This document shows, in pieces, positions 50,793 to 64,000 of a DNA stretch of 64,000 nucleotides. Below the pieces are notes generated by a model. The model had not been told where the DNA came from. It saw only the letters and a program-made list of their open reading frames with translations, and made no database searches. Numbering within the stretch: position 1 is the first letter of the stretch; the number at the start of each line of letters is the position of its first letter. The stretch is from Heterodera schachtii (Eukaryota > Nematoda > Chromadorea > Rhabditida > Heteroderidae), in NCBI GenBank assembly GCA_023374025.1, contig SIJG01000004.1, forward strand, positions 2,229,226-2,293,225, in the 5' to 3' direction. The position numbers and the translations under genes were made by a program.

Positions 50793-51509
50793 TCTTTCCT
50801 TTCCCACTTCTTTTTCGCTGACAATGGGCCGCCGATCCTTTTTATTTATTTCGAATGACTAAAGATGCCAAATCGGTCTTCATTAATTCGTGATTGGGTT
50901 TCAAAGTTCCTTGCTGAAACTTATTCAACTGACAGCTTTCAATTTACAAAACAATTTTATTGGAAAAAAGGACCATTATCCCAAACATCTCCAAATGTAT
51001 TTGATTTGCATTTTGCGTGCGAAAAAATAAAGAATAAAAATTTCTGGGATTTTTATGCAAAATACACTTGGTTATTTCAAATTTGAGCCATACATATTTT
51101 TTTTTGTACATATTTCAGGATTTTTTAGCACATAAAAATCCGGTCTCTAATTATCAGAGATACGCATTTTTCGGGTTAGCAAGCAAATTTATGTTCATAT
51201 CAAAAACAATTGCCAACAAAAGTATCCATTTTCAGCTTTTTCTGTCCTGTATGTAGGTATTTCGCAGAAAATTTTTCTGTTTTTTGAAGAGAATATTGAA
51301 CTTAAGTGCAGAATGGAACGAGCCACCAACTCCGTCTGCGTTGAGTCCCGGCGGCATTTGACACTTCAGTCTCGGTTCTGTAACTTCAGGGAGCGGTTGC
51401 CGAAAAATCTTTATTACAGACCTAGAGGGCATTTTTTATTCCGGGCAGTATCTTTCACTTTTTCCAAGTTTTTTATTTCCAATAAACAAAATTATCTATC
51501 CAAATGCGA
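50793..51509 (+). other. Intergenic with one small unidentified open frame
   Basis: A 73-codon frame at 50865-51086 on the + strand starts with ATG (MPNRSSLIRDWVSKFLAETY) and looks protein-like, rich in aromatic residues (FYWKKGPL, NFWDFYAKYTWLF). It could be a remnant of a transposase N-terminal domain or an unrelated small gene. The rest is AT-rich with no clear element. Confidence 0.3.
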
Positions 51510-52440
51510 TCATTTTCCCAATCTTCGAAATGTGCCAATGTGTGTCTTGCAATTGGGGCATCGGTGTTCCACGTCTTTGAAAGTGTCGATGAAAAATGGG
51601 ACCCATAGAAAGAAAAGTGGGAGGACAAAGAGTCCCGTGATGAGAAGGACGAGGAAAGAGACCTGAAAAGAAGGGAAGGTGGCCAATGGAAGGGGAAATA
51701 AAACTGCCGATGGTGGGAATGTTTTACTCGCAGCTTTGTGGCAAGTGATCACTGACACTAATCCAACTAAAAACACAAAACGGGACAATGGAATACTTCG
51801 AAATTTGTGTCTATAAATTTAATTTCGAAAACCGAAAAGTTTCGAATTTGCTGTCAGAATTTTACCAATAATTATGTTCTAAACGATTAAAATTTTAAAA
51901 ACGGACGTTTTTCACCATCGGCAATACATATTATCGGATTTGGTGAACGTACCCAAGTAAAGAGGCCAATGACATGTTTTAATTCTGTGAAGCCATGCTG
52001 CTAAAACGGTAAAGAAAAAATGTCTAAAAATAATACGAAACAATGGGGGGGGGGGAAGCATCGATCAGTGCTAAACGAGGCAACTTTGGTCAACAAGTAC
52101 TTGGCACCAGCGATGTGGCGAAATTTTGCTGATTCTTGGAACTGAGTCGGCATTTTATCTGTAACTCAACAAATGCCCAAATTTTCTTAATTTTTTTTTA
52201 AAAGGCATAAATTCAAAAAGAAATTTTGAGCATTTTTTCCTTGGGAATTTGTTGAGATAGATAAATTGCCAAGTCAATATCAATAACAGGCAAAAATAGC
52301 GCCACATCCAATGCTTGGCACCCCAAAAATGGGCCCTTTTCCATCGTAATTCTTCACCTTGCAGCGAGGGCAATCGATCAGTTGTGGCCTATCACTTAAA
52401 AATTTGTTCGCATTGGCGAGCACCGAAGGGCTTAAGTTGC
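51510..52440 (-). CDS. Second LITAF-domain protein, 5' part unresolved
   Basis: The last exon (about 51662-51510) is unmistakable: SFLVLLITGLFVLPLFFLWV then PFFIDTFKDVEHRCPNCKTH and IGTFRRLGK, the hydrophobic segment and HxCPxC knuckle of LITAF. An exon just upstream (about 51788-51727) reads GLVSVITCHKAA. Farther upstream (about 52440-52320) DRPQLIDCPRCK, followed by a GTGAAG donor, supplies a CPxC that would be the first knuckle, and a Pro/Ser-rich frame near 52490-52640 could be the N-terminus. The phase between these upstream pieces does not fit simply, so the join is open. Product: zinc-binding endosomal membrane protein, paralogue of the gene at 47630-48536. Confidence 0.6.
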
Positions 52441-53050
52441 AACACTTTCAAAATTATTTAGAATTTTAGAAAATGCCATAAAACACACGAATAACTCGCG
52501 GAACGATGCAACGGCACTGGCACCGACGAAGTGAACGGCCGCGGAGAAGAGGGAGCGGCCGATTTTTGTGACATTTGTAATAAAGGCACAGGCGGCAAAA
52601 ATGCTTTATCGCGAAAAGCGGAGGGGGGGGGGGCACTGTTTGTGTGGGTGGGGAGCGGTGGAGGGACGGCAGAACGGAACCGCAGAACTGCTTTTGCCTC
52701 GTCCTTTCTGTTTGCTTACTCTTCCTTCTCTTGTTATTAAGCTTTTTAGCAAAAAAGCGCATTTGTCAAAACCAACAAAAAATTAGTGGGCGCAGACATT
52801 CAAAGGATTTGTGAAGACGGAGCAAAAGTGGGGGGGGGGGGTCCCCTTTCCGTTTGATAAATTCCTCTGTTTCAAATTCAGCCACGCCAAAATGGTTAAA
52901 ATTGAGCAGCGAAAGCAAAAATCTTAAGTTTTAAATTTGTGAGACGATTTCAAAATGAAAGCAAAGAATCCTTTTATAATGAGTGGCAAAGGTTGGAAAT
53001 ATTTGAATAGAATGGGAAATCACAACACATTTTATTATTTACATTGTCAT

Positions 53051-56000
53051 TCACAACACGATGCTGAGAAGCTGGGAATTATTCTTAGCTGAAAAGGACG
53101 AAAACAGTGAATGCAAATTAAATTCCACAATTTGTTATTTACTTTCAAACTGTTGTCGGCTCCGCATGAGCACATGTTCATGCGCGAGTCGATGCTGATC
53201 TGCTGGACGCCCTGAAGGCTGACCGAGGCCACCTGCCTTAGGCTAAAGCCGCTTCGAGCGGCGTGTTCTGTCGGAAGAGAATACAGCAACTGAGGGACGA
53301 CGGAAGCGGACGACCAAACCTAAGTGACAAGGAAAAAAAGAAAAAAAAAGTCCGCCTTTTGCTTCTTCCGCCCGCGCTCACTTTTATGTCGCCCTCGCTG
53401 GACCCTGCGGCAATAATGTCGCCGTTTGGATCCAAACAAATGCATCGAACGGAAGCACTCGCATTGTCAAACGCACGCAGTGTCGCACGTAACTGACGCT
53501 GTCGCACGTCCCAAATGCAAAGTTCGCCGTGTTTTCCACCAGAAATAAGCGACTGAAACCAAAGACAATGACTGACAATTGATCAATTTGGTCTCACAAA
53601 CAGTGTGTTGGGCCCACCTGAGTGTTGGGCTGATAAGCCACACAAAACGCTCCGTCCGGATGGCCCACAAATGAATGCACCGCACATTTGGACTGAGGCA
53701 TCAGAATGTCCCAAAGAGTGATGTCTGATGATTGTGCAATAGGATTAGTCTCTATCCCAAGTGTCACTTTGGTCATTCATGCCGAGACCAGCAGTGACCA
53801 GAAGAGTGCTGGTTTGCCCGAGGAATTTGACGTCCGATGCAAATTTGGTGTGACACTTTTGGATCTGAAAATAAGCAAAAAACAACAAATTGGTTTGGGT
53901 GATTTCTGTCCCCTTTCGTACGAAATAAGGCTTCTTTGCCGGAACACCAGGTTGTGCCTGCCAAATGGACAGCAGCCCATCCCCATCGACAGCCGCAAAA
54001 CGGGCGCCGTTCTGAGCGAATGCCAATTTAGCCACTTTTGCGAATTGGCCAGCAACACGGGCGACGAACACAGGCTGTTCAACGCCCCATTCCCATAGGA
54101 AAACAGAACCATCGGAAGAGCCACTGGCATCTTAAAGAAAAGAGGAAATGATTTCGTTACGGTAGCAAAACAGGGGCAGTACATACAGTAGGGCAGCGAT
54201 GAATGGGCCTCCAAACGGCGAACGCCAGAAAAAAGTCGTTTCCGCAACTGAAAAGGAAGAACAAAATTCAAATAAATTGACACACTAAAGAAATAAAAAA
54301 AGGGCACAATGAATCCCAAAAAAAGAATAATTGATGCGAAAAGAAGTGATTCAATGAATGATTGTCAGTCACTCGGACAACACAAACGAAAGCCGAAACA
54401 CAAAAGCACGGATTGCTGCTCTACCTTTTGAAGACAGAGTCTGCTTCTGTCGACAATGAAAGTGTTTAAAGTCTACAAAGATTCAAAAGGTTATACGGTC
54501 AGTAAATCCCCCGCCATTCGTCGCGTCAAAAAATTAACGCTTCAAGCGCATTTGCCCGTTCCGTTTCCCACAACAACGTACATGGGCTGATGTTTGCGTG
54601 GGGATGTTCTTGCCCGGCTGACCATCGCTTCCCGGGATCAGCAATTGGTAGTCATCGTTGTCTCTGAGCGGGTCACGACGGATTTGCTGCATTGAAATGT
54701 CCAACTCGGCCCAATTCTGCGCAAGAAGAAAAGAGCTGGTCGACGGATAGTGCTGCAGACGGGAGACGACCCGCTCATGCTCATCCAACACACGGTCTAT
54801 GCTCAGTTCCTGCAATTGTTGTGAATCCCGAGGGGGGGGGGGGGAATGTCATTGTCCACCTGAAGCTCACGCCCAGTGGAGACGACCATCACACCGGGCC
54901 TAATCTGTAAAAAGTTATTCGCCAAATTCGAAAATTGCTTTGGGACCGAATTCGCTGCAAATGCGACGATTGGGTCGTGCTCGCGGTGGACCAATTTGAT
55001 TACATTCAAAATACTGTTCAAATCTGCTCCTTTTGTGACCGAAGAAGCAATTTTATCCTAAAAAACACTGCCATGAAAGTTTAAACTATTCAATTCACCT
55101 TCGCTTTTGCAAAAGAATAGCGGACAAATATTGGAGCTAAATTCTCTTGCAAAATCAAAAAATTCCAAAGGCGACGAACGGCTCTAACACCGGGGGCGAC
55201 ATATTCAAACGGAGAATTACCGGCTAAAGGAAGGGAATGAAATAAACAAACGAAAGTGAGCGAACCAATAAAAAAATAAATAAAATAAAACGTACGCTCA
55301 ATTAGCAAGCGATATTTGTGAAGGAGAGGTGAAGACCAGGAAGAAGAAGAGGAGAGGGAAGAGGAGTCATTTGCATCCTTAAGACATTGGACATTAGCAT
55401 AAAACCCCTCCGGAAAACCGAAATTGGCGACATATTCGGAAGAAAGTCGCAGGGACATCCGTCCTTCCATCCCTCGAGTTCGTTCTCCAATTGGGAGGCC
55501 CATGAATTGAACCGCTTCATTGTGAGGTTAAGTTTAGGGGAAAGGTGCGCAATCTCTGAAACGCAAATTATAAATTGGGGTTTGGAATGACCGCAATAGA
55601 GAACGAACGGAATTGGCCGGTTTTCTAAGCAAAAAAGGAAAAAAACACGAAGGCCATTTGGCAATTTGAAGCTGTTTTAGCGCTTTCATTTGTGCTTATT
55701 ACCCAAGGAATTTTTAAATTTTTGTGCCATTTGATTTGGTTCTGAAAATACACACATAGAAGGGTCTTTTGGTGCTGCAATACTAACAATAAGTTGTGCG
55801 GTAAGTGCGTTTCCGAAATGTTTTATTTTTCGGTCGGTTATTTGCTTGCCCTGTAAGTCGAAGCCGACCATCTCGACAAAATTGCGCAATTTGTGTTGGA
55901 TATGTCGCATAATCGCCAGTCGCAACACAGTCCATGCGTAACCATTGGCCGCTTCGTGCGCGCGGGTTTCCCTTTCGCCATTCCCTTCGGAATTGCCGTC

Positions 56001-59000
56001 CCACTGCCCTTCGCCCAATTCGTCTCCAAAATTGTTCTGTCTGTCGTTCAATTCCGATTTATTTTCGGGCGGAGTTTCATCATCCGAATCGTAAAAATCG
56101 CCCATTCCTCGCTGATGAGCCATTTCATCGTCAATTGTTACCTAAATTCGATTGTTGGATTAATCAAACTTTATCATTGTCATCTGGTGAAAGTATACGA
56201 AATATGTAACCCAAGCCCAAAGTGGTCGAAGATTTAGAAAAAAGAAATGAAATTATTCTTCCCGAAATTGCCATTTTAACATTGGCATCCCAAAAACCAT
56301 AATACTACATCAAGCCAACCCTTTGGATTATCCTTCAATTGCATCTAAAATGAAATGACCTTTTCTGCGAAATATTGGACAATGTGCTTCTTTGGGGGCA
56401 CCCAACACTGAATTATCTGCTCAGAATGTTGCTGTCGCACTGCCGGGGCCGACACTCCCTTTGAACTCGGCGCATCAATCCGAAAAACCTTAAACGGAGA
56501 AGGGTTTGTTCATTCGCATGTATGTAAATTGAATGGCATGCTGACCACTTGCTCACTTTCGCATGTAGTTTTGCACGAATAGCTGCTTCATCCTGTTGGT
56601 CAATGGACTTGGGAAGTTGCGGATTTTCTTGTTGAGTTACATTTGACAAACGCAATGGCGCTAAAAATGCTTAAAATTAGATTAAAAAAACAATTGTATC
56701 TTCACGGGGAGGACGTGTGGGCACTGCGCTTTTTAAGCGTCGCTCGCCGCCGCCGCCAAAAACCAAAGAAAACATTGTGACATCCATCGGATGGGCGCAC
56801 AAGCGGAAAAGCCATTGCGAATCATAAAATGCAAAGGCATGGCAAAAAATGGACATGACAATGGCGACGAAAAACTCGACGAGCAAAAGACGCAAATTTG
56901 GAGGTGCTTTCTCAGATCGAATTCGCTCACGCGACAAAAGTGCAATCAAATTGTTGACACCGGGCCAATGCGACGGCAAAGTTACGACGGAAACATCGCC
57001 ACCATCGGATGACACTTTGCCACCGGCATTGGAATGGCGCCTGAGGGGCAGCGTAAGAGGGCTAAAAATGGAAAAAAACACTTCGGAAAAGCAAACGAGA
57101 GAATTGCCCAGAATAATTTGAAAGTGTTTTTTTCGCCAAATCCTCTACATCAGACAACGATTGGTAGACACAAAGAGAAAGCACTTGGCAAAGGTTGAAC
57201 ATGTTTTGGAACTAAAATGCAATTATTTGCTTTTTAGAATTGCGGCTGACTTTGGCTTTGTCCGAATCAATTTGAGGGGGCCGATTTTGTTCGTTGATGG
57301 TTTGGATAAGCGTGACGTATTGGTCCATCATAAAACGGAGAGGCGAAGTCAGAAGAGAAGCAGAAACATTTGTGGAGCTAATGGAGGAGACCAAAAGAGG
57401 GAACGAATGGATGCCGGGGAGAGATTCTGAAAAAAAAACACGAAAAGTATCAGAGAGACGCTAACAATGAATGGATGAATGAATGACTGATAAGCCTCGC
57501 TTTACCGGCGTGGGAAAACTGCGCGTCCGGCGGCGACTCGTTTTGCTGCACTTCGAGCAAAAGGAGAAGCAGTTCCATTTGCACAGCGATCAGCCGACTG
57601 TTCTTTGCGCTTTGAAGTGCGCAGTACGCCGCGAGAGTGAACAGAAGGCGGCGATGCCTTCTCAACCAATTGCGTCTTCGCAGTGTTAGGCGCACTCTCT
57701 CGCGCAGTTCGCTTCTGTCCTGATGGATCGCTTCGTGCAAAGGGGGCACACCAACGGCACCCGCCGAGACAGTGTCTTCGAGTTGTTGCCTGATGCCATC
57801 ATGGTCGGTCACTGACGATGATGATGAAATCGGAGCTGAACAAGACGAAGAGCATTCGTCGTCGGCAGACGGCCGCACGAAAAGTGTGTCGACCGCGTCA
57901 AAGTTAATAGGCGCATCGCCTGAAGAAAAGTCATACGGTGAAATTGAAAAAACAACATACACACAACGCACACCTTGAATGTCACAAATTCGGTGCAGAA
58001 CTGCACTTTCTCTCTCCAGCCAGCTGAACAGTTCCAAGCGCAGCTGTCCTCCCGCAACTTCGTACCCACCGCCCACCACAAGAGTGTTCAGTTCGTCTGT
58101 GATGATGCTCAGAGTGGCCAACAGCTTCAGATTCTGTGCCGCCAAATCAACAGGACCTTTGTTTTTCGAGAAGGATTCAGTCGTCCGTTGGATTTGGCAA
58201 AATATCGCATTTTTTGGCGAATGAACCCTTTTTTCTGCAGGTGCCCTCTTCTTCTTCTTCTTCGTCGCTCCATTTTAATTCCAATTTGTCCTCATTTTCC
58301 ATCTCCAATTTGTTGACAGGCAAAGACCAATCAACCTTATCATTTTTTTTTGAATTTCTTTGGCTTTTTTAGTACCTCTTCCTTCCGTTTGGCTTCTTCC
58401 TCCTTATAATTAGCTTCTTCCGGAAAATTAATTGCTATTTTTCCATTGTTGTTGTCCTCGTCCAAGTCGATTTGAGCGGGCATTCTCGAAAGAATATCCA
58501 AAGCCAAAAGCGGACAACCGGCAGTCAAATGGGAAGAGGCCGTCCGAAGATAAAGCTGTCTCTCGGCGGCATTGAGTTTTTCCCCAATTCGGTGGGTCCA
58601 AGTCAAAAACTGCTCAGTGCTGGTCGTAGAAATGCCCGCTTTCGCCAACTTTTGTCGAATCTGTTTCAAAATTAGCTCTTTGTTTCTATTTCGAATTTCA
58701 AAACCAACCACGAGTGGATGCCGTCGAAGAAAGGAGTAGAAATTGAAAATTTCCGGCATGGCGGCGACATCCACACAGAGATTAGAATCCTTAAATGTGC
58801 GAAATCACTCAACGCAAAAACAGTCAAATAGGAAAGGGCGTGCCTTCACAAGACTGCCCCTCCTCTGCTCGTCTTCGCCGTCGTTTTGTGCCGTCGATGG
58901 CTCTTCGAGCAATGTGGCGGCAGAAAGTGCGTATTCGTTCATCAACCACAAAGCCATCGACCGCTCGAAAGGGTCTCTGAACAAAGCAAAAAGGGAGGGG

Positions 59001-62000
59001 CGGGGGAATGAGTTCAATTCGCCGTCTCATTGTCAGTTGCACCTGCTGGCGGAGGGAAAGTGCACTTTGCCTTTGCCTTCTTTGACCAGCGAATGGAATT
59101 GCGACGGCTCGCAGCCCAAAATCTCTCGGCACAGCAATTCCGTAAGCAATTCGAATTGTCTTTCCGGATCAGACTCGTAAAAACGAAGAACAACCAACGC
59201 CAACTGAAGATCGCCAATACGGCTGAGAATGGTCTGAAAAGGTAAGGATGGGTGAGCAAATCATGGCACAAAAGGTGCCCATTCGATGTAAAGTCGAAGT
59301 GGACACGTCCCCGCCCCCTTTGACCTCGGTTTACCTGAATTGCATCTTTCAGTGAGCCGCCCAGCAGAAAGAAAGCCGCCGCATGCTGAAACCGTTGTTT
59401 GCTCATCAAAACGAAGGCATTTTTCAAAGCGCCTTTTTTCCATTTTTCAAGTTTAAAATCCTCGCGGAAGAATTCGTACATTCTGCTGTCGTTGACAGTC
59501 TGAACAATTGGCAATTAGTAAGTTTCCCATGAATGTTTTCTGACTTTGAACAGCTGCGTGAGCACGTTTTTCTTGCGCATGGCCAAATAAAAAAGGGCCG
59601 CGTCCATTGGCTCCTGCCTTTTCTGAAATGCGTTTTTGGCCACCCTTTCCATGCAATTGCGCAGCATTGCGTTGTTCCTCAACCACCAGGCAATTCCATA
59701 AGAGCGCAATTCCTCCCAACTTTCCTCTTGCCGTTGGCAACAAGGGATGGAATTGAGCAGTTCCATTTCGGTGTTCGAATGTAACGCCCAAATTATATAA
59801 GCGGAGGAAATGCCTCTGTAAAAAATCATTTGAATGTTCGGACTGTGATCGCTGACTTCGCTTTAAGGGCTCTTCTCTGTTTGATCGGCAAGCAGCGAAG
59901 CAAATATTCGTGTTGTTTCTTTGCCATCAGGAAACGCAGTCCGCACTCGTCAACTGTTTCGATGCCCGAACCGGAAAGAGCATAGCCCGAGGCAGCAGAG
60001 TCGCCGAGGGACGACGAACGGTCGACAATCGGCTGAAGTTCAGCATTTGCTTGTGTCAACCGGTCCACAACAGCATTGGTGGAAAAATGGCTGATGGTAT
60101 CAGCTACGGCCAACAGATGCATTTGGTCAACACTCGAAAGGCCTGAAACAATTCTTAAGTGATTTCGTATAATGAAGTGCACCCGGATGGGGGGTGCCTT
60201 CCCCGCCCGCTTAATTAATTGCCTGGTAAATGAATGTGTGTGAGCATTTCGGTCAGAAGTCGCGAGTGTTTTGCCGTCAAATTAGTTGGAGGTGGTGCGT
60301 TGGGATTTGACGAGGCGAATGCGCGGATTTCCAAACTTCCAGAAGAGATTTTCCGAGTTCGACTGACCGACTGCTTTCTGCTGGTCAGCGAAAAACTTTC
60401 GACTTCTGCAGAGTCCAAGTCCAATTCGTCCTCCACACTTTGGGGTGTAAACAGCGCATCGTACAACCCACTCGCATTCTGATTGGGAGAGAACAGACAG
60501 TTACCAAAAGGGTAATAAATAATACCAAAACCAACTTGACTTCTGTCCTCCATTTCGGCCGTCGCCGACCCTTTCGCACTTTGCACATCGCTTTTCGTAC
60601 GCGTCGCCGTTTTGTCCGATGCGTTGTCCGATGCCAACAAAGCGTAAAGCGGAAGCGGATTGACTGCTGCCATTTCGTCGTAGTCCAGTCCGCCTTCCGC
60701 CTCGATAGATGCACGCATAGAAATGCTATTGCGTCGGAGTTGCGCTTCGTCCAACATTTCCCAATTCCTTTCAGTCACTTTCTGACGTTGTCTTGTCACC
60801 ATATGTTTTCCCATTTTGAACAAAGGCGAAGTTCCCTGACGATAAATTAAAAATTGTCGTTATTAAATTGGAATTTGAATGTTTTTGTGGCTTTGCCTGT
60901 TGACGTTGGCAAAGTGATCGCAGAATGTTGAGTAAAATCGCCTTAACACGTTGGATGCGGCCCGAATTGAGCAGTCCGACCAATTGGGTCGGATGGTATT
61001 GGGGGAGCAAAGGGTTCACAAGGGAAGAAGCATCAAAAAGGCTTTCGCAGCTGAGCACCTCCAACAAAGTGTTTCCGTCCGACTTTTGCTCTTCGCTCAG
61101 CCGAAATTCATGGAGCACCGAAGCGATTGAAAAGGGCACTGACAACAAGTGAGGCTCCGCTCTTCTCCCCACACCAAAAATGTTATAACTGCGATCGCTT
61201 TGTTCGTCGATTTGGAAACGCCAAAGGTCCAACGATCGACTGTTGTGCTGTTTGGTCAGCAGACAGACATCGTCCCTCTCCGCCACCCCCGAATTATTAG
61301 CATGCAAATGCCCTCAATTAGCAAAAAGGCGGTTTTATCATGCAACCGCTTCAATCCAACCGAATGGGTTCTGTTGGTTCTCCTCGTCACTGCTCCATTT
61401 ATTATGCTGAGAAAAGTACAACGCGTTAAAGCCATGCTGAGAGAAGGGGTGCCAAATGTGCAGCCAAATTGACATTGACGCGACGTCGGCCAGCGGAAAG
61501 GCGTCGGGAAGGCGCGAAGCGAAACTTACGGTCGGCTGTTTCCACGCGTCATCAAGCCACTCGAGAGTCCTGAATTAAGCAAGAAACGCATGGAAGGAAC
61601 TGCGGATGTGAGAAAGAATAAGCACCAAGTCATAAGACTTCCGTCCAACGGATGAATGGCAAACAAAAGGTCGCTGGACTTATTCCATTGACGAAGAAGC
61701 ATTTCCAATTTGTAGTCGAGCAAATCCTTCGCAGACGGTGCTTCCTCCTTAACGAAAAAGTTGAATTGTAACAAGAATACTGTTTTTTACAATTGTTGCT
61801 GCGGTTGTTTTTGAAAGGTTTGGCGATGTGACTGAGTGGGGCGGGGGATGGTGGGAGGAGACGTCGAGCAGGTCGACCGCAGATGCGGCGGCAATTCCGG
61901 CACTGCTCGTCGACGAGTGCAGAGAATGAAGCGCTTGGAAATCTGAAATTTACAGAAAGCCAAGCAAAGAGTCCGAACATCGACTGTCAGTGTTACCTCT

Positions 62001-63895
62001 AACGCCATTTTCAGAGCCCGAAAATGGCAGTGCGTCCATCAAAAGTTGCAAAGTGCTCAAGATGAAGCGGTGCTCTTTGTTGTTGAGCCAATGAACGGAA
62101 AATATCCTCTGACTGTTCCTTTTCTCATTGTTTGACAGGGAACCGTCCAAAGAAGGGACAAGAAAACAATCTGACAAAGGACGCGAACGAAGCGTAAATG
62201 GGGCACTCGAAAATACCATTTTCGGCGTTGATGGTAGCGACCAAATTGAATGCCAAAGTGTCGCCGGAAGTGAAAGGAGTCAGGGAAAAGTCGGCAAAGG
62301 TCGGACTGCGTAACATTTCGCTAGTTGGACCCGTTGGGAACGAAACTCCGTCCGCACCGGTGCTCACTTTCCGTTTTTCATTTCTGAAATGATTTTTGGC
62401 AATTTAGGGATGAATGTAGGGAATTCTTTCTGACATCAGTTGGCCCAATTTGTGCATCAGTCGGCCCCTCGCCCGTTTCATTTGTGCCCCCATTTTGGGG
62501 TTCTTTTTTATTTTGTCCGTCTGTTGTTGCTCACTCTCCTGTTGGACGGCTACCACTTTTTCAACTGCTCCGCTGAAATTGAGTTCCAAATGTGCGTCTC
62601 GACTTGGCGTCTCTTTCCAAATCCGTGCTGTTTTATCCGCACACCACGTAATCAAAGCATTTTGTGCCCATCGCTTCGGCATAAAATAGCCGCTCGAATG
62701 GCGCCATTCAAAGCCAAAGACGGGGGACGGATGTTGCAAATAGACAAAGGAGAAGCTATTGGAGTCTAAAGGGGAGCAGAGAAGCGATTGACATGCAATG
62801 GAGAGAAGAAGCAAAGGGAAAGGGCCCCGGACTAATCCACCGTAGTTGCCTAACCAATTCGATATCATCCGAGTCTTAAGACTTTAGCGGTGATAAGTCA
62901 AAGCGCTCGTTCGATCCCCAGAGTTTTTCAGTCGACCATTGCACTCACCTTTCTGTTGGTACCAAATCTTCACGAATGAGTCGTCATGGCCACAGGTGGC
63001 GAACAGTGCACCGTCACTCGACACTCGGACATGCTTCACTCGACTGGCCAATTGCGTTGTCCATGCAATTTCCCAAACGTTTTCCTTGATTGGCCATTCC
63101 TTTTCCATTTTATTCGAATTCCCCCCCCCCCAATTTTACGTCGTCAGAGTTTAAAGTAAATTTGACTCCGTTTTTCGGTTGCGTTTTCTTTTCTACAACA
63201 GTCGCAGATGAGAGAACTTTGTGCTGATAAAGCAGCAAAACATTTCCAGCGAAAACCAAAAGACGAAGGCCGCCGAGAATCCATTGGACATTTTCGACAG
63301 CGGTATCCAAATGCCAATTTTGACTTTGAGACCATCGAAAGGGGAAATCTTGCTAAAAAAATAAATGAATGAGAAGGTTTTTTAGTGATTCTCGAGTTAG
63401 AATAATCGAAAGGCTTTTGCGGTTTTGGCCTGCTGAGTTAGAGGAGGGGGGGGGGGGGGGGGGTGAGTTCGCCCAATTTCGGTAAAAACGCAAAAAGCTA
63501 CCTTTTCTTCATTTGTTTGATGGCGTAAAATTGGTTCGAAGACGCGCAATTTAATATTATGAGAAATTGCAATCTGAAAAATGGAATTCATTTAGAAATG
63601 GTTCACAAAGTGTTTGTTTACTCTTCCCGACTCTGTGCAACAATTGACAGCCGTCACCGGCCCAAAACTGTCGCCATCCTGCGAAATCGTCTGAATCCTA
63701 TCAAAGATGACAGTCAAAATGAACACGTCCAAACCGACAGCACAAGCCTGAGAAATTGTTCTCGAAACATTTTAGCAGAATTTTAATTAAAAATACAATG
63801 AAACTGATCCCGTCAACAGCACCAACGGAATGCGCATTGTCCACCGAATTCAGCGGTCCAATGACAACCTGTTTGAAGCCGTTTCCCAGAGACAT
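53051..63895 (-). CDS. rbc-1: DMX-like / rabconnectin-3 alpha WD40 protein
   Basis: A very large gene contained entirely in the window. The start is MSLGNGFKQVVIGPLNSVDN at 63895. N-terminal WD40 exons include DRIQTISQDGDSFGPVTAVN, IAISHNIKLRVFEPILRH, FVYLQHPSPVFGFEWRHSSG and WNKSSDLLFAIHPLDGSLMT. The Rav1-like middle includes HPTQLVGLLNSGRIQRVKAI, PLPLYALLASD, LSSVDQMHLLAVADT, GIAWWLRNNAMLRNCMERVA, DAALFYLAMRKKNVL and KQRFQHAAAFFLLGGSLKDA. The C-terminal propeller ends the gene: FAAVDGDGLLSIWQA, GELCIWDVRQRQL, DIIAAGSSEGDIKVW and QISIDSRMNMCSCGADNSL, then a last exon LRIIPSFSASCCE. DMX proteins assemble and regulate V-ATPase with WDR7 on endosomes and synaptic vesicles (family knowledge). 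I saw no disabling change, but all joins were not checked. Confidence 0.92.
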
Positions 63896-64000
63896 TAAGC
63901 CAAATCTGACGATTAAAATATATTCTTAAAGGATTTTGCATAAAATATGAGTGCGAAATGCGACACTAATAATACTAAAAATAAGTGATGTCTAATTCTT

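Overview
The window looks like nuclear DNA of a nematode, most likely a tylenchid plant-parasitic group such as the cyst nematodes. Three things suggest this: small introns (often 35-60 bp) with short AT-rich acceptors ending in TTTCAG or TTTTAG, close packing of same-strand genes, and best remembered protein matches to Caenorhabditis genes (ACC/pod-2, TWK channels, smg-2, nsun-2, lfe-2, exo-3, swan-1, rbc-1). Genus is inference. Base composition is moderate, unlike the very AT-rich root-knot nematodes. There are many homopolymeric G or C runs and pyrimidine/purine microsatellites, nearly all in introns or between genes.

Layout. 0.2-1.7 kb (+): a histidine phosphatase and the diphthamide factor DPH3. 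1.74-2.55 kb: a non-autonomous hAT-type transposon with a perfect 8-bp target duplication. 3.1-10.6 kb (-): cytosolic acetyl-CoA carboxylase. 13.2-16.4 kb (+): a two-pore potassium channel whose third intron holds about 700 bp of pure pyrimidine repeat. 16.4-18.6 kb: repeats (G-rich direct repeats, a relative of the hAT element, a tRNA-like sequence). 18.6-30.9 kb (+): four closely spaced genes, gp78-type ubiquitin ligase, UPF1 helicase, NSUN2 RNA methyltransferase and jagunal, separated by 140-250 bp, a good operon candidate. 31.8-34.2 kb (+): a cysteine-rich, glutamate-rich type I membrane protein. 34.8-36.3 kb (-): inositol-trisphosphate 3-kinase. 36.3-39.2 kb: satellite-like low-complexity DNA. 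39.2-43.3 kb (-): an RRM protein 47 bp downstream of a decayed topoisomerase III-like gene that lacks the active-site tyrosine. 43.6-47.2 kb (+): AP endonuclease with an apparent 1-nt frameshift near its end, then DCAF7/WDR68. 47.6-63.9 kb (-): a LITAF-domain gene, a kappaB-Ras-type GTPase, a second LITAF-type gene, and the complete DMX/rabconnectin-3 alpha gene.

Functions are mostly housekeeping. UPF1, NSUN2, gp78 and jagunal concern RNA surveillance, RNA modification and the endoplasmic reticulum. LITAF proteins and rabconnectin both act on endosomes and their acidification. I found no CRISPR array, no bacterial or viral gene block, and no clearly new biochemical system. The most unusual items are the tyrosine-less topoisomerase III relative, the AP endonuclease frameshift, an altered motif IV in NSUN2, and the repeat elements. 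Exon boundaries were read by eye from splice signals and family similarity; spans run from start to stop codon and include introns.
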